Shown here piece after piece: positions 43,999 to 52,523 of a stretch of DNA of 64,000 nt. The DNA is from Frankiales bacterium (GTDB lineage: Bacteria; Actinomycetota; Actinomycetes; Mycobacteriales; SCTD01). Position 1 is the stretch's first letter, and each line of letters begins with the position of its first letter. Both the position numbers and the translations under genes were made by a program. The notes beneath the pieces are model-generated. The model saw only the letters and a program-made list of their open reading frames with translations, searched no databases and had not been told where the DNA came from. The stretch lies in the NCBI GenBank assembly GCA_025966135.1, contig JAOPVP010000084.1, positions 47,048 through 111,047 of the forward strand, read 5' to 3'.

Positions 43999-45016
43999 GC
44001 GGCTCCTCGTCCCCGCGTGGCTGGTGTTCGCGGGTGCCAATGCCGTGCTGATGTTCTTCGTGCCCGGCGCCGAGACGATCCCGTTCCACTTCGTCTGGGT
44101 GAGCACGGCGCTGGTCTACGGCCTCCAGCCCTGGTCGCTGCGCTACATGTGGTTGACATGTGCGGTCGTGACCCTGGTGACCGGCATCCCCTTGGCACTG
44201 CACGCGCGGAGCGGAGGCATCGGCTGGCAGGAGACGACCGAGATCCCGCTCATGGCACTGCTGTTCCTGGTCATGGTCTGGCACGTCCGAAGGCGCATGG
44301 CCGCGACCGCCGAGGCGCTCCGGCTGACGGAGGTCGAGCGCCGAAGCCGCGAGACGCAACGCCGCTTCGTCCGCCTGGCCTCCCATGAGCTGCGCACCCC
44401 GATCACGGTCGCTCGTGGGTTCACCGAGCTGCTCCGCAACGGGCACGCCGAGCTCGCCGCGGATGACGACGTCGCTGTCGTGCTCGATGAGCTGGACAAG
44501 CTCGCGGCCATCGCCGCAAGGCTGCTCGCGCTCGCGCAGTCGGATGAGGTCTCCGCGCACCCGGAGATGGTCGACCTCGCGGTCCTGCTCGAGCGCACTG
44601 CACGCCGATGGCGCGCGGCCGCACCCCACCGCAGGTGGCTCGTCGAGTGCACCGAGCTCTGCGTTCGGGCCGATCCGGCGCGCCTCGAGGCGGCCATCGA
44701 CAGCGTGGTGGAGAACGCCGTCCGGCACACCGAGGAAGGCGGCACCGTCGTGCTGCGGGGGACGGCCCGTGGCGATGAGGTCCTGCTCGCGGTCGAGGAC
44801 GACGGCCTCGGCATCGCGCCGGCCGACCTCGAGCTTGTCTTCGAGGCGTTCCACAGCGCAGGCCCGCACGCCGGGACCGGCCTGGGCCTGGCCATCGTCA
44901 AGGCGGTGGCGGAGACGCACGGCGGCCGGGTGTCTGCGGCGAACGGCGAGCGGGGCGGCGCGGTCATCACCTTGATGCTTCCCTGCATCCCACGTGAAGT
45001 GCCCCTGACGATCTGA
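43973..45016 (+). CDS. Sensor histidine kinase
   Basis: A 347-residue kinase with three to four TM helices in the first 103 residues, almost no extracytoplasmic sensor domain, then HisKA (RLASHELRTPITVARG, His138) and HATPase_c (IDSVVENAVRHTEEGG, VEDDGLGIAP, GTGLGLAIVKAV). It probably senses a membrane or intramembrane signal and phosphorylates Asp52 of the adjacent regulator. ATG 43973 overlaps the regulator gene by 26 nt; GTG 43991 with an 8-nt overlap is an equally possible start. Confidence 0.9.
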   Translation: MLATASVRERLLVPAWLVFAGANAVLMFFVPGAETIPFHFVWVSTALVYGLQPWSLRYMWLTCAVVTLVTGIPLALHARSGGIGWQETTEIPLMALLFLVMVWHVRRRMAATAEALRLTEVERRSRETQRRFVRLASHELRTPITVARGFTELLRNGHAELAADDDVAVVLDELDKLAAIAARLLALAQSDEVSAHPEMVDLAVLLERTARRWRAAAPHRRWLVECTELCVRADPARLEAAIDSVVENAVRHTEEGGTVVLRGTARGDEVLLAVEDDGLGIAPADLELVFEAFHSAGPHAGTGLGLAIVKAVAETHGGRVSAANGERGGAVITLMLPCIPREVPLTI

Positions 45017-45032
45017 TGACAGGTCCGTCATC
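45015..45032. promoter_or_regulatory. Inverted repeat upstream of the multicopper oxidase gene
   Basis: GATGAC-AGGTCC-GTCATC has perfect 6-bp arms and starts at the kinase stop codon, 67 bp before the oxidase start. It could be a binding site for the response regulator or a weak terminator. Confidence 0.35.
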
Positions 45033-45098
45033 CTCCGCCAGGCCTCGGCGGCCGGGAGCAACCTGGTGAGACAGCATGTACCTAGGGGGGACCATCGC

Positions 45099-46325
45099 AT
45101 GAGCAGGCACTGGAAGATCGCTCTGACCGCAGGGACGGCAGCGCTGTCGCTCACCGGCTGCGGCCCGCAGTACTCGACACAGGCGACCCAGCAGGTCCAG
45201 ACACAGCAGCTGCAGCAAGCGCACCAAGGCCATCTGGCGGCTGGTTCGGCAGCGACGGTGACGACCACGGGGCAGCTGCGCACGTACTACATCGCTGCTG
45301 ACGAGCTGCGCTGGGACTACGCGCCCGACGGCACGAACGACATCACCGGCGAGCCGTTCACGCCCGAGGAGGAGGTGTTCACCAAGCAGGGCCCGAACCG
45401 GGTCGGGCACAAGTACTGGAAGGCGCTGTACCGGGGCTACACCGATGCGTCGTTCACCCAGCGCATCGCTCGCCCGACGACCTGTGCCGCCACCGCCAAG
45501 GTCTGCGATGACACGCTCGGGATGCTGGGCCCGGTGATCCGGGCCGCCGTCGGGGACAGCATCAAGGTGGTCTACAAGAACAACACGACCCGACCGACCT
45601 CCATCCACCCGCACGGCGTCTTCTACCAGAAGAACGGGGAAGGGGCGCCGTACGACGACGGGACGTCGGGAGCCGCTAAGGCTGACGACGCGGTGCCGCC
45701 GGGGGCGACCTTCACCTACAACTGGCAGGTGCCCGACCGGGCCGGCCCCGGCCCGATGGACGGCTCCTCGGTCCTGTGGATGTACCACTCGCACACCGAT
45801 GAGGTGGCCGACACCAACGCGGGGCTGATCGGTCCCATGGTCATCACGGCCAGGGGGAAGGCCGACCCGGCGACGGGGACGCCACTGGATGTCGACCGGG
45901 AGATCTTCTCCTACTACACGGTCGAGAACGAGAACGTCAGTCCGTACCTCGACCGCAACCTCCAGGACCTGGCCGGCCCACCACACGTCATTGCGCCAGG
46001 GGACGAAGATGCCTTCACGGAGAGCAACCTGATGCACTCCATCAACGGCTACGTCTACGGCAACGGCCCCGTCCCGACCGTGCGCCGGGGCGAGCGGGTC
46101 CGCTGGTACACCTTCACGCTCGGCACCGAGGTCGACCTGCACAGCCCGCACTGGCATGGCAACACGGTGACGACCAACGGCATGCGCAGCGACATGCTGC
46201 AGCTGCTGCCCGGCATGATGATGGTCAGCGACATGGTCCCGGACAACCCCGGCACCTGGCTGTTGCACTGCCACGTCAACGACCACATCGTCGCCGGTAT
46301 GCAGATGCGGTACCGCGTCACCTGA
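45099..46325 (+). CDS. Ceruloplasmin/hephaestin-like multicopper oxidase lipoprotein
   Basis: A 408-residue exported multicopper oxidase. The signal peptide has lipobox LSLTGCGP (Cys21). Copper-site motifs: SIHPHGVFY, LWMYHSHTDEV, HSPHWHGNTV and WLLHCHVNDHIVAGM. The YRGYTDASFTQRI and LGPVIRAAVGDSIKVVYKNN stretches and the HCHVNDHIVAGM ending resemble vertebrate ceruloplasmin domains more than laccases or CueO. It may therefore be a ferroxidase or cuprous oxidase at the cell surface; this is inferred. A GGGGGG ribosome-binding site stands 8 nt before ATG 45099. It follows the two-component genes by 82 bp. Confidence 0.88.
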   Translation: MSRHWKIALTAGTAALSLTGCGPQYSTQATQQVQTQQLQQAHQGHLAAGSAATVTTTGQLRTYYIAADELRWDYAPDGTNDITGEPFTPEEEVFTKQGPNRVGHKYWKALYRGYTDASFTQRIARPTTCAATAKVCDDTLGMLGPVIRAAVGDSIKVVYKNNTTRPTSIHPHGVFYQKNGEGAPYDDGTSGAAKADDAVPPGATFTYNWQVPDRAGPGPMDGSSVLWMYHSHTDEVADTNAGLIGPMVITARGKADPATGTPLDVDREIFSYYTVENENVSPYLDRNLQDLAGPPHVIAPGDEDAFTESNLMHSINGYVYGNGPVPTVRRGERVRWYTFTLGTEVDLHSPHWHGNTVTTNGMRSDMLQLLPGMMMVSDMVPDNPGTWLLHCHVNDHIVAGMQMRYRVT

Positions 46326-46343
46326 GCAGGGGGGAAGCGGGTG

Positions 46344-46374
46344 GCGGGTCCGGCGGAGGTCTCGCCGGACCCGC
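46344..46374. terminator. Bidirectional hairpin terminator
   Basis: GCGGGTCCGGCG and CGCCGGACCCGC form a perfect 12-bp stem with a 7-nt loop in the 55-bp gap between the convergent oxidase and tryptophan dioxygenase genes. Confidence 0.75.
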
Positions 46375-46380
46375 GCTCCG

Positions 46381-47094
46381 CTACAGCCGGGTGCGGGCTT
46401 CCCACAGGGTGGGGAAGAAGCGGCGGGTCAGCGTCGAGCGGAGGTAGGCGGCGCCGGAGGAGCCGCCGGTGCCGGGCTTGAGGCCGATCTGTCGCTCGAC
46501 GGCCAGCACGTGCCGGTGCCGCCAGTGGCCCACCGCCTCGTCGTAGTCGAGCAGCGTCTCGGACAGCATGGTGAGCAACGAGGGTCCGGCGCGCAGCACG
46601 TCGACGACGTCGGTGACGCCCGCCCGCTCGAGGGCGCCGGCGTAGGCGTCGGCCAGCGTCGGCGCGTCCAGCCGGGTCTGCAGCCGCCCGCGCTCGCGCT
46701 CCGACAGCCAGGGCGAGGACAGGTACGTCGGATCCTTCAGCCCCGAGGCGAACTCCAGCTCGCGGAACTGCGCCGACTGGAACCCGCTCCCTCCTTCCAA
46801 CACGTGCCGGAACTCCAGGTAGCCGGCCGGGGTCATCGTCCCGAGGACGTCCCATTGGGCGACCAGCTGACGCATGATCGTGACGATCCGGCGCAGCCGC
46901 GTCTCCGCCTCCGGAAAGCGGTCGACGTCGATGAGGCGGGTCGCCTCGTCGAGCTCGTGCAGCGCTAGCTTGAACCACAGCTCGTGCGACTGGTGGAGCA
47001 CCACGAACAGCAGCTCGTCGTGAGCCCGGGGCTCCTGCTGCAGGGCCAGGAGCTCGGGGATGCGCAGGTACGAGGAGTACGTCACGTCGGTCAC
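46381..47094 (-). CDS. kynA: Tryptophan 2,3-dioxygenase
   Basis: A 237-residue heme dioxygenase. Substrate and heme motifs: DELLFVVLHQSHELWFKL, LEFRHVLEGGSGFQSAQFRE and HWRHRHVLAVERQIGLKPGT (axial histidine), then GGSSGAAYLRSTL. It oxidises L-tryptophan to N-formylkynurenine, the first step of the kynurenine pathway. No kynurenine formamidase or kynureninase gene is in the window. It starts at GTG 47094, or at GTG 47082 where a GAGG lies 8 nt upstream. It is divergent from an XRE regulator gene with a shared palindrome. Confidence 0.92.
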   Translation of the reverse strand: MTDVTYSSYLRIPELLALQQEPRAHDELLFVVLHQSHELWFKLALHELDEATRLIDVDRFPEAETRLRRIVTIMRQLVAQWDVLGTMTPAGYLEFRHVLEGGSGFQSAQFRELEFASGLKDPTYLSSPWLSERERGRLQTRLDAPTLADAYAGALERAGVTDVVDVLRAGPSLLTMLSETLLDYDEAVGHWRHRHVLAVERQIGLKPGTGGSSGAAYLRSTLTRRFFPTLWEARTRL

Positions 47095-47124
47095 CTCGCC
47101 ACGGTAGGCCGGTGTGCGCTGTCG

Positions 47125-47141
47125 ATGACCTCACAGGTCAT
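47125..47141. promoter_or_regulatory. Operator candidate between kynA and the XRE regulator gene
   Basis: ATGACCT-CAC-AGGTCAT is a perfect palindrome with 7-bp arms, 31 bp upstream of kynA and 34 bp upstream of the divergent regulator start. Confidence 0.55.
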
Positions 47142-47175
47142 GGTCTCCGGACACGGTGGTCTCTAGGTTGAGGCC

Positions 47176-47979
47176 ATGACCGTCCTCGACACCCGCAGTG
47201 TCGCCGGCAGTGGCATCGGAGACCTTCTCAAGGCCTGGCGCAGCAGGCGGCGTCTGTCGCAGTTCGACCTGAGCCTGCTGGCCGACGTCAGCACCCGGCA
47301 CCTGAGCTACGTGGAGACCGGCCGCTCCAAGCCCTCGAGGGCCTTCGTCCTCCACGTCGCCGAGCACCTCGACGTGCCGCTGAGGGGCCGCAACGACCTG
47401 CTCGTCGCGGCCGGCTACGCCCCCCTGTACGGCGAGACCGACCTGGACGCCCCCGAGATGGTGGCCGTACGGCAGGCCCTCGACCTGGTCCTGGAGCACC
47501 ACGACCCCTTTCCGGCGCTCGTGGTCGACCGGACCTGGAACCTGGTGCTCGCCAACGCTGGCGCGGCCCTGCTGCTGGAGGGCGTCGCCCCGCAGCTGCT
47601 CGAAGGCCGCCCGAACGTCCTGCGGCTGTCCCTGCACCCGGACGGGCTCGCGCAGCGGATCGGCGACTTCGAGGTGTTCAGCGGCCACATCCTCGGCCGG
47701 CTGCGCAGGCAGGTCGCGCTGACCGGGGATGAGGCGCTCAAGGACCTGCACGACGAGCTGGCGTCGTACCCCCGTGTTGCGAGCGTCGAGCCGTGGATCG
47801 AGCACCCGGGCGTGGTGCTGCCGTTGACGGTCGCGAGCGGCAAGGGACAGCTGAGCTTCTTCACCACGGCTGCGACGTTCGGCACCGCCGCGGACGTCAC
47901 CCTGGCCGAGCTGACGGTCGAGTCGTTCTTCCCGGCCGACGCGCAGACCCGGCGTGCCCTAACCTCCGGCCATGACTGA
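47176..47979 (+). CDS. XRE-family regulator with MmyB-like C-terminal domain
   Basis: A 267-residue regulator. An N-terminal HTH (RRLSQFDLSLLADVSTRHLS then YVETGRSKPSR) is followed by an MmyB-like PAS-type ligand domain (FPALVVDRTWNLVLANAGAA). Such proteins control neighbouring metabolic genes, often in response to fatty acids or aromatic compounds. The divergent kynA gene is the obvious candidate target. It overlaps the next gene by 8 nt. Confidence 0.9.
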   Translation: MTVLDTRSVAGSGIGDLLKAWRSRRRLSQFDLSLLADVSTRHLSYVETGRSKPSRAFVLHVAEHLDVPLRGRNDLLVAAGYAPLYGETDLDAPEMVAVRQALDLVLEHHDPFPALVVDRTWNLVLANAGAALLLEGVAPQLLEGRPNVLRLSLHPDGLAQRIGDFEVFSGHILGRLRRQVALTGDEALKDLHDELASYPRVASVEPWIEHPGVVLPLTVASGKGQLSFFTTAATFGTAADVTLAELTVESFFPADAQTRRALTSGHD

Positions 47980-48460
47980 TATCGCCCGAAATGACGTCGT
48001 GAGCGTGGAGCGGGTCATCCCCGCCAGTCCCGAGGCGATCTTCGCCCTCATCGCCGATCCGCGGCGGCACCACGAGCTCGACGGCTCTGGGACCGTCAAG
48101 ACCGTCCGGAACGCGCCCGAGAAGCTCGAGCTCGGCTCGGAATTCGGCATGAACATGCGGGTCGTGCTGCCGTACGCCATGAAGAGCCGCGTCATCGAGT
48201 ACGACGAGAACCGTCGGCTCGCGTGGCAGACCGTCCCTGCCTACCCCCTCACCGACAAGCTGGCCGGTGGGCGCATCTGGCGCTACGAGCTGGAGCCGGT
48301 CGAGGGCGGCACGCTGGTGCGGGAGAGCTGGGACATCAGCCAGGAGCGCGCCCTCACCCGGGCCATGGTGCGCCAGGCCGCCGCGCAGACGGCGAAGAAC
48401 ATGGAGGCCACCCTCGCCCGGATCGAGGCTGTGCTGACAAAGCAGGCACAGCAGGCGTAG
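47972..48460 (+). CDS. SRPBCC (START-like) lipid/ligand-binding protein
   Basis: A 162-residue protein of the polyketide-cyclase/START-like fold: VERVIPASPEAIFALIADPR at the N-terminus, GSEFGMNMRVVLPYAMKSRV in the middle and a long C-terminal helix (MVRQAAAQTAKNMEATLARI). Such proteins bind hydrophobic ligands or act as cyclases. It is translationally coupled to the XRE regulator gene (8-nt overlap) and precedes the acyltransferase gene by 35 bp. Confidence 0.82.
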   Translation: MTDIARNDVVSVERVIPASPEAIFALIADPRRHHELDGSGTVKTVRNAPEKLELGSEFGMNMRVVLPYAMKSRVIEYDENRRLAWQTVPAYPLTDKLAGGRIWRYELEPVEGGTLVRESWDISQERALTRAMVRQAAAQTAKNMEATLARIEAVLTKQAQQA

Positions 48461-48495
48461 AAAAGCCGAGGCAACGACCACCACGGAGGGGCGCC

Positions 48496-49932
48496 GTGCA
48501 GCAGCTGACCGGTCTTGACGCCGCCTTCCTCGCCATGGAGACGAACGCTGTCTTCGGCCATGTCGGGAGTGTCTGCGTCCTCGACCCCGGGACCTCGCCC
48601 GCGCCGGTGACGCTCGGGAGCGTCACCCGGCTCATCGAGGAGCGCCTGCACCTCATCCCGCCCTTCCGCCGGCGTCTGGTGCAGGTCCCGCTCGGGCTCG
48701 ACCAGCCGTACTGGATCGAGGACCCCGACTTCGACATCAGGTATCACGTGCGGGAGCTCGCGCTGCCGGCACCCGGCGACGACCGGCAGCTCGCCGAGCA
48801 GGCTGCCCGGCTGCATGCCCGCCCCCTGGACCGGAGCCGGCCGCTCTGGGAGCTGTACCTCATCCAGGGGCTCGCCGACGGGCGGATCGCGATCTACAGC
48901 AAGGTGCACCACGCCGCTATCGACGGTGTCTCCGGCAGTGACCTCCTGACGGCCATCCTCGACCTCACGCCGGAGGGTCGGCCTGCCGAACCCCCAGCGC
49001 AGCGGTGGGAGGGCGAGAGCGAACCCGGAGCGGCGTCGATGCTGACCCGCTCGGCCTTGTCGCTGGCCGGGCACCCGATGCGGGCGGTGCGCTTGACGCT
49101 CGGGCTCGCCCGCTCGCTGCCGGCTCTGGCCACCGCGCCGGGCCGCCCGCGGCTGCCGGTGATCGACCGGATCCTGGGCCGGGACACCGACCTCGTGCTC
49201 CAGGGCGGTGGGCTGCGCGCTCCGGCGACACCGTTCAACAAGGCGATATCACCGCACCGCCGCTGGGCGTTCCGGAGCCTGCCGCTGGAGGACGTCAAGA
49301 GGGTCAAGAACCTGGCGGGTGGCACCGTCAACGACGTCGTGATGGCGCTGTCGACGGGCGCCCTGCGGCGCTGGCTGATCGACCACGATGCGCTTCCGGA
49401 CGGTCCCCTCATCGCGGCGGTGCCCGTGTCCATCCGGACCGAGGCGGAGAAGGGCACGGCAGGCAACAAGGTCTCGACGATGATCGCGCCGCTGCCGACG
49501 CACATCGCCGACCCGATCGGGCGACTGCACGCCTGCAGTGCGGCGATGCGCTCCGCGAAGGAGCAGCACGGCGCCCTGCCCGCGACGCTGCTGTCGGATG
49601 TCACCCAGTTCGCGATGCCGGCCCTCGCCGGTCAGGCGGCGCGCCTCGCGGCGCGGGTGCGCCTGCTCGAGCGGGTCAACCCGTTCAACTTGTTCATCTC
49701 CAACGTGCCCGGGCCCAACATTCCGCTGTTCTTCGCGGGCTGCCGGCTGCTGGGGTACTACCCGCTCTCGGCGATCGCCGACGGGCAGGGGCTGAACATC
49801 ACGGTCTGTTCGCTCAGCGGTCAGCTGCACTTCGGGCTGATCGCCGATCGCGAGCTGGTGCCCGACCTCGACGTGATGATGGGCTACCTCGTCGAGGAGC
49901 TCGAGCTCCTCACCAAGGCCGCCACCGCCTGA
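48496..49932 (+). CDS. Wax ester synthase/diacylglycerol acyltransferase (WS/DGAT)
   Basis: A 478-residue acyltransferase starting VQQLTGLDAAFLAMETN. The catalytic HHxxxDG motif is intact (HHAAIDG, 138-144), as are the later family motifs (GGTVNDVVMALSTGALR; NPFNLFISNVPGPNIPLFFAGC). It esterifies acyl-CoA with diacylglycerol or fatty alcohol for storage lipid, at the membrane or lipid-body surface. The GTG 48496 start has GGAGGG 5 nt upstream. A strong hairpin follows the stop. Confidence 0.93.
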   Translation: MQQLTGLDAAFLAMETNAVFGHVGSVCVLDPGTSPAPVTLGSVTRLIEERLHLIPPFRRRLVQVPLGLDQPYWIEDPDFDIRYHVRELALPAPGDDRQLAEQAARLHARPLDRSRPLWELYLIQGLADGRIAIYSKVHHAAIDGVSGSDLLTAILDLTPEGRPAEPPAQRWEGESEPGAASMLTRSALSLAGHPMRAVRLTLGLARSLPALATAPGRPRLPVIDRILGRDTDLVLQGGGLRAPATPFNKAISPHRRWAFRSLPLEDVKRVKNLAGGTVNDVVMALSTGALRRWLIDHDALPDGPLIAAVPVSIRTEAEKGTAGNKVSTMIAPLPTHIADPIGRLHACSAAMRSAKEQHGALPATLLSDVTQFAMPALAGQAARLAARVRLLERVNPFNLFISNVPGPNIPLFFAGCRLLGYYPLSAIADGQGLNITVCSLSGQLHFGLIADRELVPDLDVMMGYLVEELELLTKAATA

Positions 49933-49969
49933 ACCCGGGCACCGATGCACGCGAGGCTCGGCGTGTCGC

Positions 49970-50022
49970 GCACGGATGCACGAGAGCTGCGCCAGGGTCG
50001 GGTGGCTCTCGTGCATCCGTGC
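49970..50022. terminator. 18-bp stem hairpin between convergent genes
   Basis: GCACGGATGCACGAGAGC (49970-49987) pairs perfectly with 50005-50022 around a 17-nt loop. It separates the convergent WS/DGAT and lipase genes. A third, imperfect copy of the arm (CACCGATGCACGCGAG) begins near 49940, so the hairpin may be a small repeat element as well as a terminator. Confidence 0.75.
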
Positions 50023-50031
50023 ACCGGGCTG

Positions 50032-51243
50032 CTAGGACAGCGTCATGTTGGGCTCGCCGTAGGCGTTCTTGCCGTTGGCGCCGCGGGTGCAGGTGCCGCC
50101 CTTCACGGCCCCGCCGTTCCAGGCCTGGCGGAGGCAGTTGCGCAACGCGAGCTCGCCCCAATAGTTGGGGTGGAAGCTCTCCTGGATGTAGTAGTTCGAG
50201 CCGCAGCAGGCCGAGACCGTGCGGATCTGGTTCACCCACTCGGTCACGTCGCTGGCGCCGGCCTGATACCAGTAGGTTAGGCCCTTCTCCTCCAGCAACC
50301 CGACGGTGTTCTCGCACAGTCGCCGGCCGTTGAAGGCGCTGGAGAGGTCGAGAACGTTGGTGCCGGCGATCCCGGCCTGGGCGGCGGCGTTCTTCACCGC
50401 GTTGTTGATGGTCGGCAGCGCGGTGGCGTTGGCCCAGTTGGCGTCGTTGTTCCAGAACCCGCAGCCGCCGGTGTTCTGCCGCGTGTAGCCGGACTCGGAG
50501 TAGCGGATGCCTGAGCCGTTGGGCAACGGCGACTCATACGTCTGGACCACCAACGACCAGGCGCCGTCGGCGTACCCGGCATTTCTCATGGCGGTCCGCA
50601 GGTTGAGCAGCCCGTTCTTGATGTTCGCGGTGTGGGTGGTCACGTTGGCGCTGGTGAAGTTGGCCGTCACCGAGCTGTCGTCGTTGCAGTAGTCCTTCCA
50701 CCAGGTCGGCGAGCCGAGGAAGTCGGTGACGCACTGCTGGATGATGCCGGCGAAGCCGAAGTTGTTGCCGCCGATGGAGACGACAACCGCTTTGACGTTG
50801 TGCGACGTGGCAAAGCCCTGCAGCGCCAGGGCCTGTCCCTGACCTCCGGTGCCGTTGTAGAAGTCCAGGCCCGGCTTGAAGTAGCCGTTGCTGTCGGTGA
50901 ACGTGGAGGTCTGCGCGCCGGAGCAGGCAAGGTTGGCAGCGCCTGTCCCGATGAAGATCTCCGCGGCGGTGCTGCGGTGGCAGCGGTTGATGGTCTCGGC
51001 GGTGTGGGAGGCGTTGTCGAAGTACGCCGCGCTCCCACCGGCGTCGTGATAGGGCTCGCCGGTATTGGTGTTGCCTGCCCACCTCCCGGCCTCGCCCGAG
51101 ATGTAGGAGTCGCCGACGGAGACGACGTACGGCGTCCCGACGCCGGGACCGTCGGCGTGGGCGGGAGTGAGACCGGTGGTTGTTGCCAGACCGAGGGCCA
51201 GGCCGAGGGTGGAGAGCAGGGCTAATGGACGACGTGCGCGCAA
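50032..51243 (-). CDS. Secreted SGNH-family lipase/esterase
   Basis: A 403-residue secreted hydrolase. Signal peptide 1-30 (cleavage after TPAHA). SGNH blocks: GDSYISGEAGRW (nucleophile Ser46), VSIGGNNFGFA and SFHPNYWGELALRN (catalytic His). At least eight cysteines suggest disulfides in the exported enzyme. It resembles the secreted Streptomyces-type lipases and may act on glycerides or phospholipids. The start is TTG 51243, supported by GGAGGAG just upstream. It lies opposite a WS/DGAT gene. Confidence 0.87.
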   Translation of the reverse strand: MRARRPLALLSTLGLALGLATTTGLTPAHADGPGVGTPYVVSVGDSYISGEAGRWAGNTNTGEPYHDAGGSAAYFDNASHTAETINRCHRSTAAEIFIGTGAANLACSGAQTSTFTDSNGYFKPGLDFYNGTGGQGQALALQGFATSHNVKAVVVSIGGNNFGFAGIIQQCVTDFLGSPTWWKDYCNDDSSVTANFTSANVTTHTANIKNGLLNLRTAMRNAGYADGAWSLVVQTYESPLPNGSGIRYSESGYTRQNTGGCGFWNNDANWANATALPTINNAVKNAAAQAGIAGTNVLDLSSAFNGRRLCENTVGLLEEKGLTYWYQAGASDVTEWVNQIRTVSACCGSNYYIQESFHPNYWGELALRNCLRQAWNGGAVKGGTCTRGANGKNAYGEPNMTLS

Positions 51244-51281
51244 GGCTCCTCCAGGAGCGTCGACGACAATGGCGGCGCTGG

Positions 51282-51309
51282 GCTGTTGCTACCGGTGAGT
51301 AGCAACAGC
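51282..51309 (-). terminator. Hairpin between the Nudix and lipase genes
   Basis: GCTGTTGCTAC and GTAGCAACAGC form a perfect 11-bp stem with a 6-nt loop, 37 bp after the Nudix stop and upstream of the lipase start. It could terminate the Nudix transcript or be an operator for the lipase gene. Confidence 0.6.
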
Positions 51310-51346
51310 GCGGAGTGTGACACACGCCACAATCCGGACAAAGCAC

Positions 51347-51790
51347 CTACGCGAGAGCCGCCTGCAGTCGGTCGAGGAAGGGCTCCTGGGCGGCCCTGAT
51401 CTTCCGGCGCGCCTCATCGAGGGGGAACCACTGCGCGCGGTCGATCTCGGGGAACTCCTGCCAGCGCCCCTGCCACTGCATGCCGAAGGTGTTGCTCCTC
51501 ACCTGCGTGGTGTCGAGGTCCCCCTCCAGCGCCCACGCGAGGACGTGCTTGCCGCCCTTCTGCGTGATCTCGCCGAGCGGCAGCGGCTCGCCGTCGGGCG
51601 GTGCGATGCCGATCTCCTCGGTGTACTCGCGGTAGGCCGCGGCGAGAGGCTCCTCCTCGTCGGTGTACTCGCCCTTGGGCACGCCCCAGATGTCCTTGCG
51701 TGCGTGCAACGGACCACCCGGGTGCGCGAGCAGAACCTCCAGGCCAGGGGTACGGCGGAACAGCAGCAGGCCCGCACTCGTCCTCGGCAC
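51347..51790 (-). CDS. Nudix hydrolase
   Basis: A 147-residue protein with a complete Nudix box: GEYTDEEEPLAAAYREYTEE followed by IG. The N-terminus PRTSAGLLLFRRTPGLEVLL and HPGGPLHARKDIWGVPKGEY match the small actinobacterial Nudix group. It cleaves a nucleoside-diphosphate-linked compound; the substrate is unknown. GTG 51790 matches the family start and follows GGAG closely; GTG 51817 is the alternative. Confidence 0.87.
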   Translation of the reverse strand: MPRTSAGLLLFRRTPGLEVLLAHPGGPLHARKDIWGVPKGEYTDEEEPLAAAYREYTEEIGIAPPDGEPLPLGEITQKGGKHVLAWALEGDLDTTQVRSNTFGMQWQGRWQEFPEIDRAQWFPLDEARRKIRAAQEPFLDRLQAALA

Positions 51791-51890
51791 GTCTCCACCC
51801 TCTCGCAGGTAGTTCACAGCGCCCTGTCAGGCCGCTGGCGGGCTGGCCGTCCAGGTTGTCGGCATGTCCGATTCGACACAGGAGAACGTC

Positions 51891-52493
51891 ATGGAGCAGG
51901 ACACCTCGGCGCTGCCGGAGGAGCTGCAGGGCCCGACGACCGAACCGGTGCACTCCGAGCTGCTGGAAGGCGGTGCCTCTCGCAAGAGGGGCCGCATCCT
52001 CAAGGGCGTGGGCATCATGGCCACCGGTCTCGTGGCCGGTGCCATCGGCGTTGCCGCCATGCAGGGATCGGGCGGCGCGACCAGCGCGGCGAGCACCACG
52101 AACACCCCGCAGACCGGCTTCCAGGGCGGCGGCCCGCAGGGGGGCTTCGGCGGCGGGGGCGTCCCGGGACAGACCCGGGTCTTCGGGACCATCGCCTCGG
52201 TCGGTGCCTCGAGCATCACGGTGAAGGCGAGCGACGGGACATCGACGACCCTTGCCGTCAACGGCACCACGGAGATCGTCCGCAACGGTGCCACGTCCAG
52301 CCTGTCGGCTCTCAAGGCCGGCGATCAGGTCGTCGTGCACGCTGTCCCGTCGGGCAGCAGCACGCTGGCGGAGCGGATCCTGGCGGGCACCTCAGGCACG
52401 CAGCGCGGTCCGGGCGGGTTCGGTCGTCGCCAGCCGGGCCAGCCGGGCCAGCCGGGGCCGGCCTCCGGGACGGGCACCACGTCGACGACCTGA
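51891..52493 (+). CDS. Membrane-anchored protein with DUF5666-like domain
   Basis: A 200-residue protein: a short acidic cytoplasmic N-terminus, one TM helix (GVGIMATGLVAGAIGVAAM), a Gly-rich linker, then a small beta domain reading VFGTIASVGASSITVKASDG and AGDQVVVHAV, similar to DUF5666 repeats. It ends in a QPG/PG-rich tail encoded by three tandem 9-bp units. Function is unknown; it is probably exposed outside the membrane. ATG 51891 is chosen because GGAG stands 6 nt upstream; ATG 51864 is possible. Confidence 0.72.
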   Translation: MEQDTSALPEELQGPTTEPVHSELLEGGASRKRGRILKGVGIMATGLVAGAIGVAAMQGSGGATSAASTTNTPQTGFQGGGPQGGFGGGGVPGQTRVFGTIASVGASSITVKASDGTSTTLAVNGTTEIVRNGATSSLSALKAGDQVVVHAVPSGSSTLAERILAGTSGTQRGPGGFGRRQPGQPGQPGPASGTGTTSTT

Positions 52494-52523
52494 CGCGGCC
52501 GGGGCCATTAGTCTGAGGGCACG

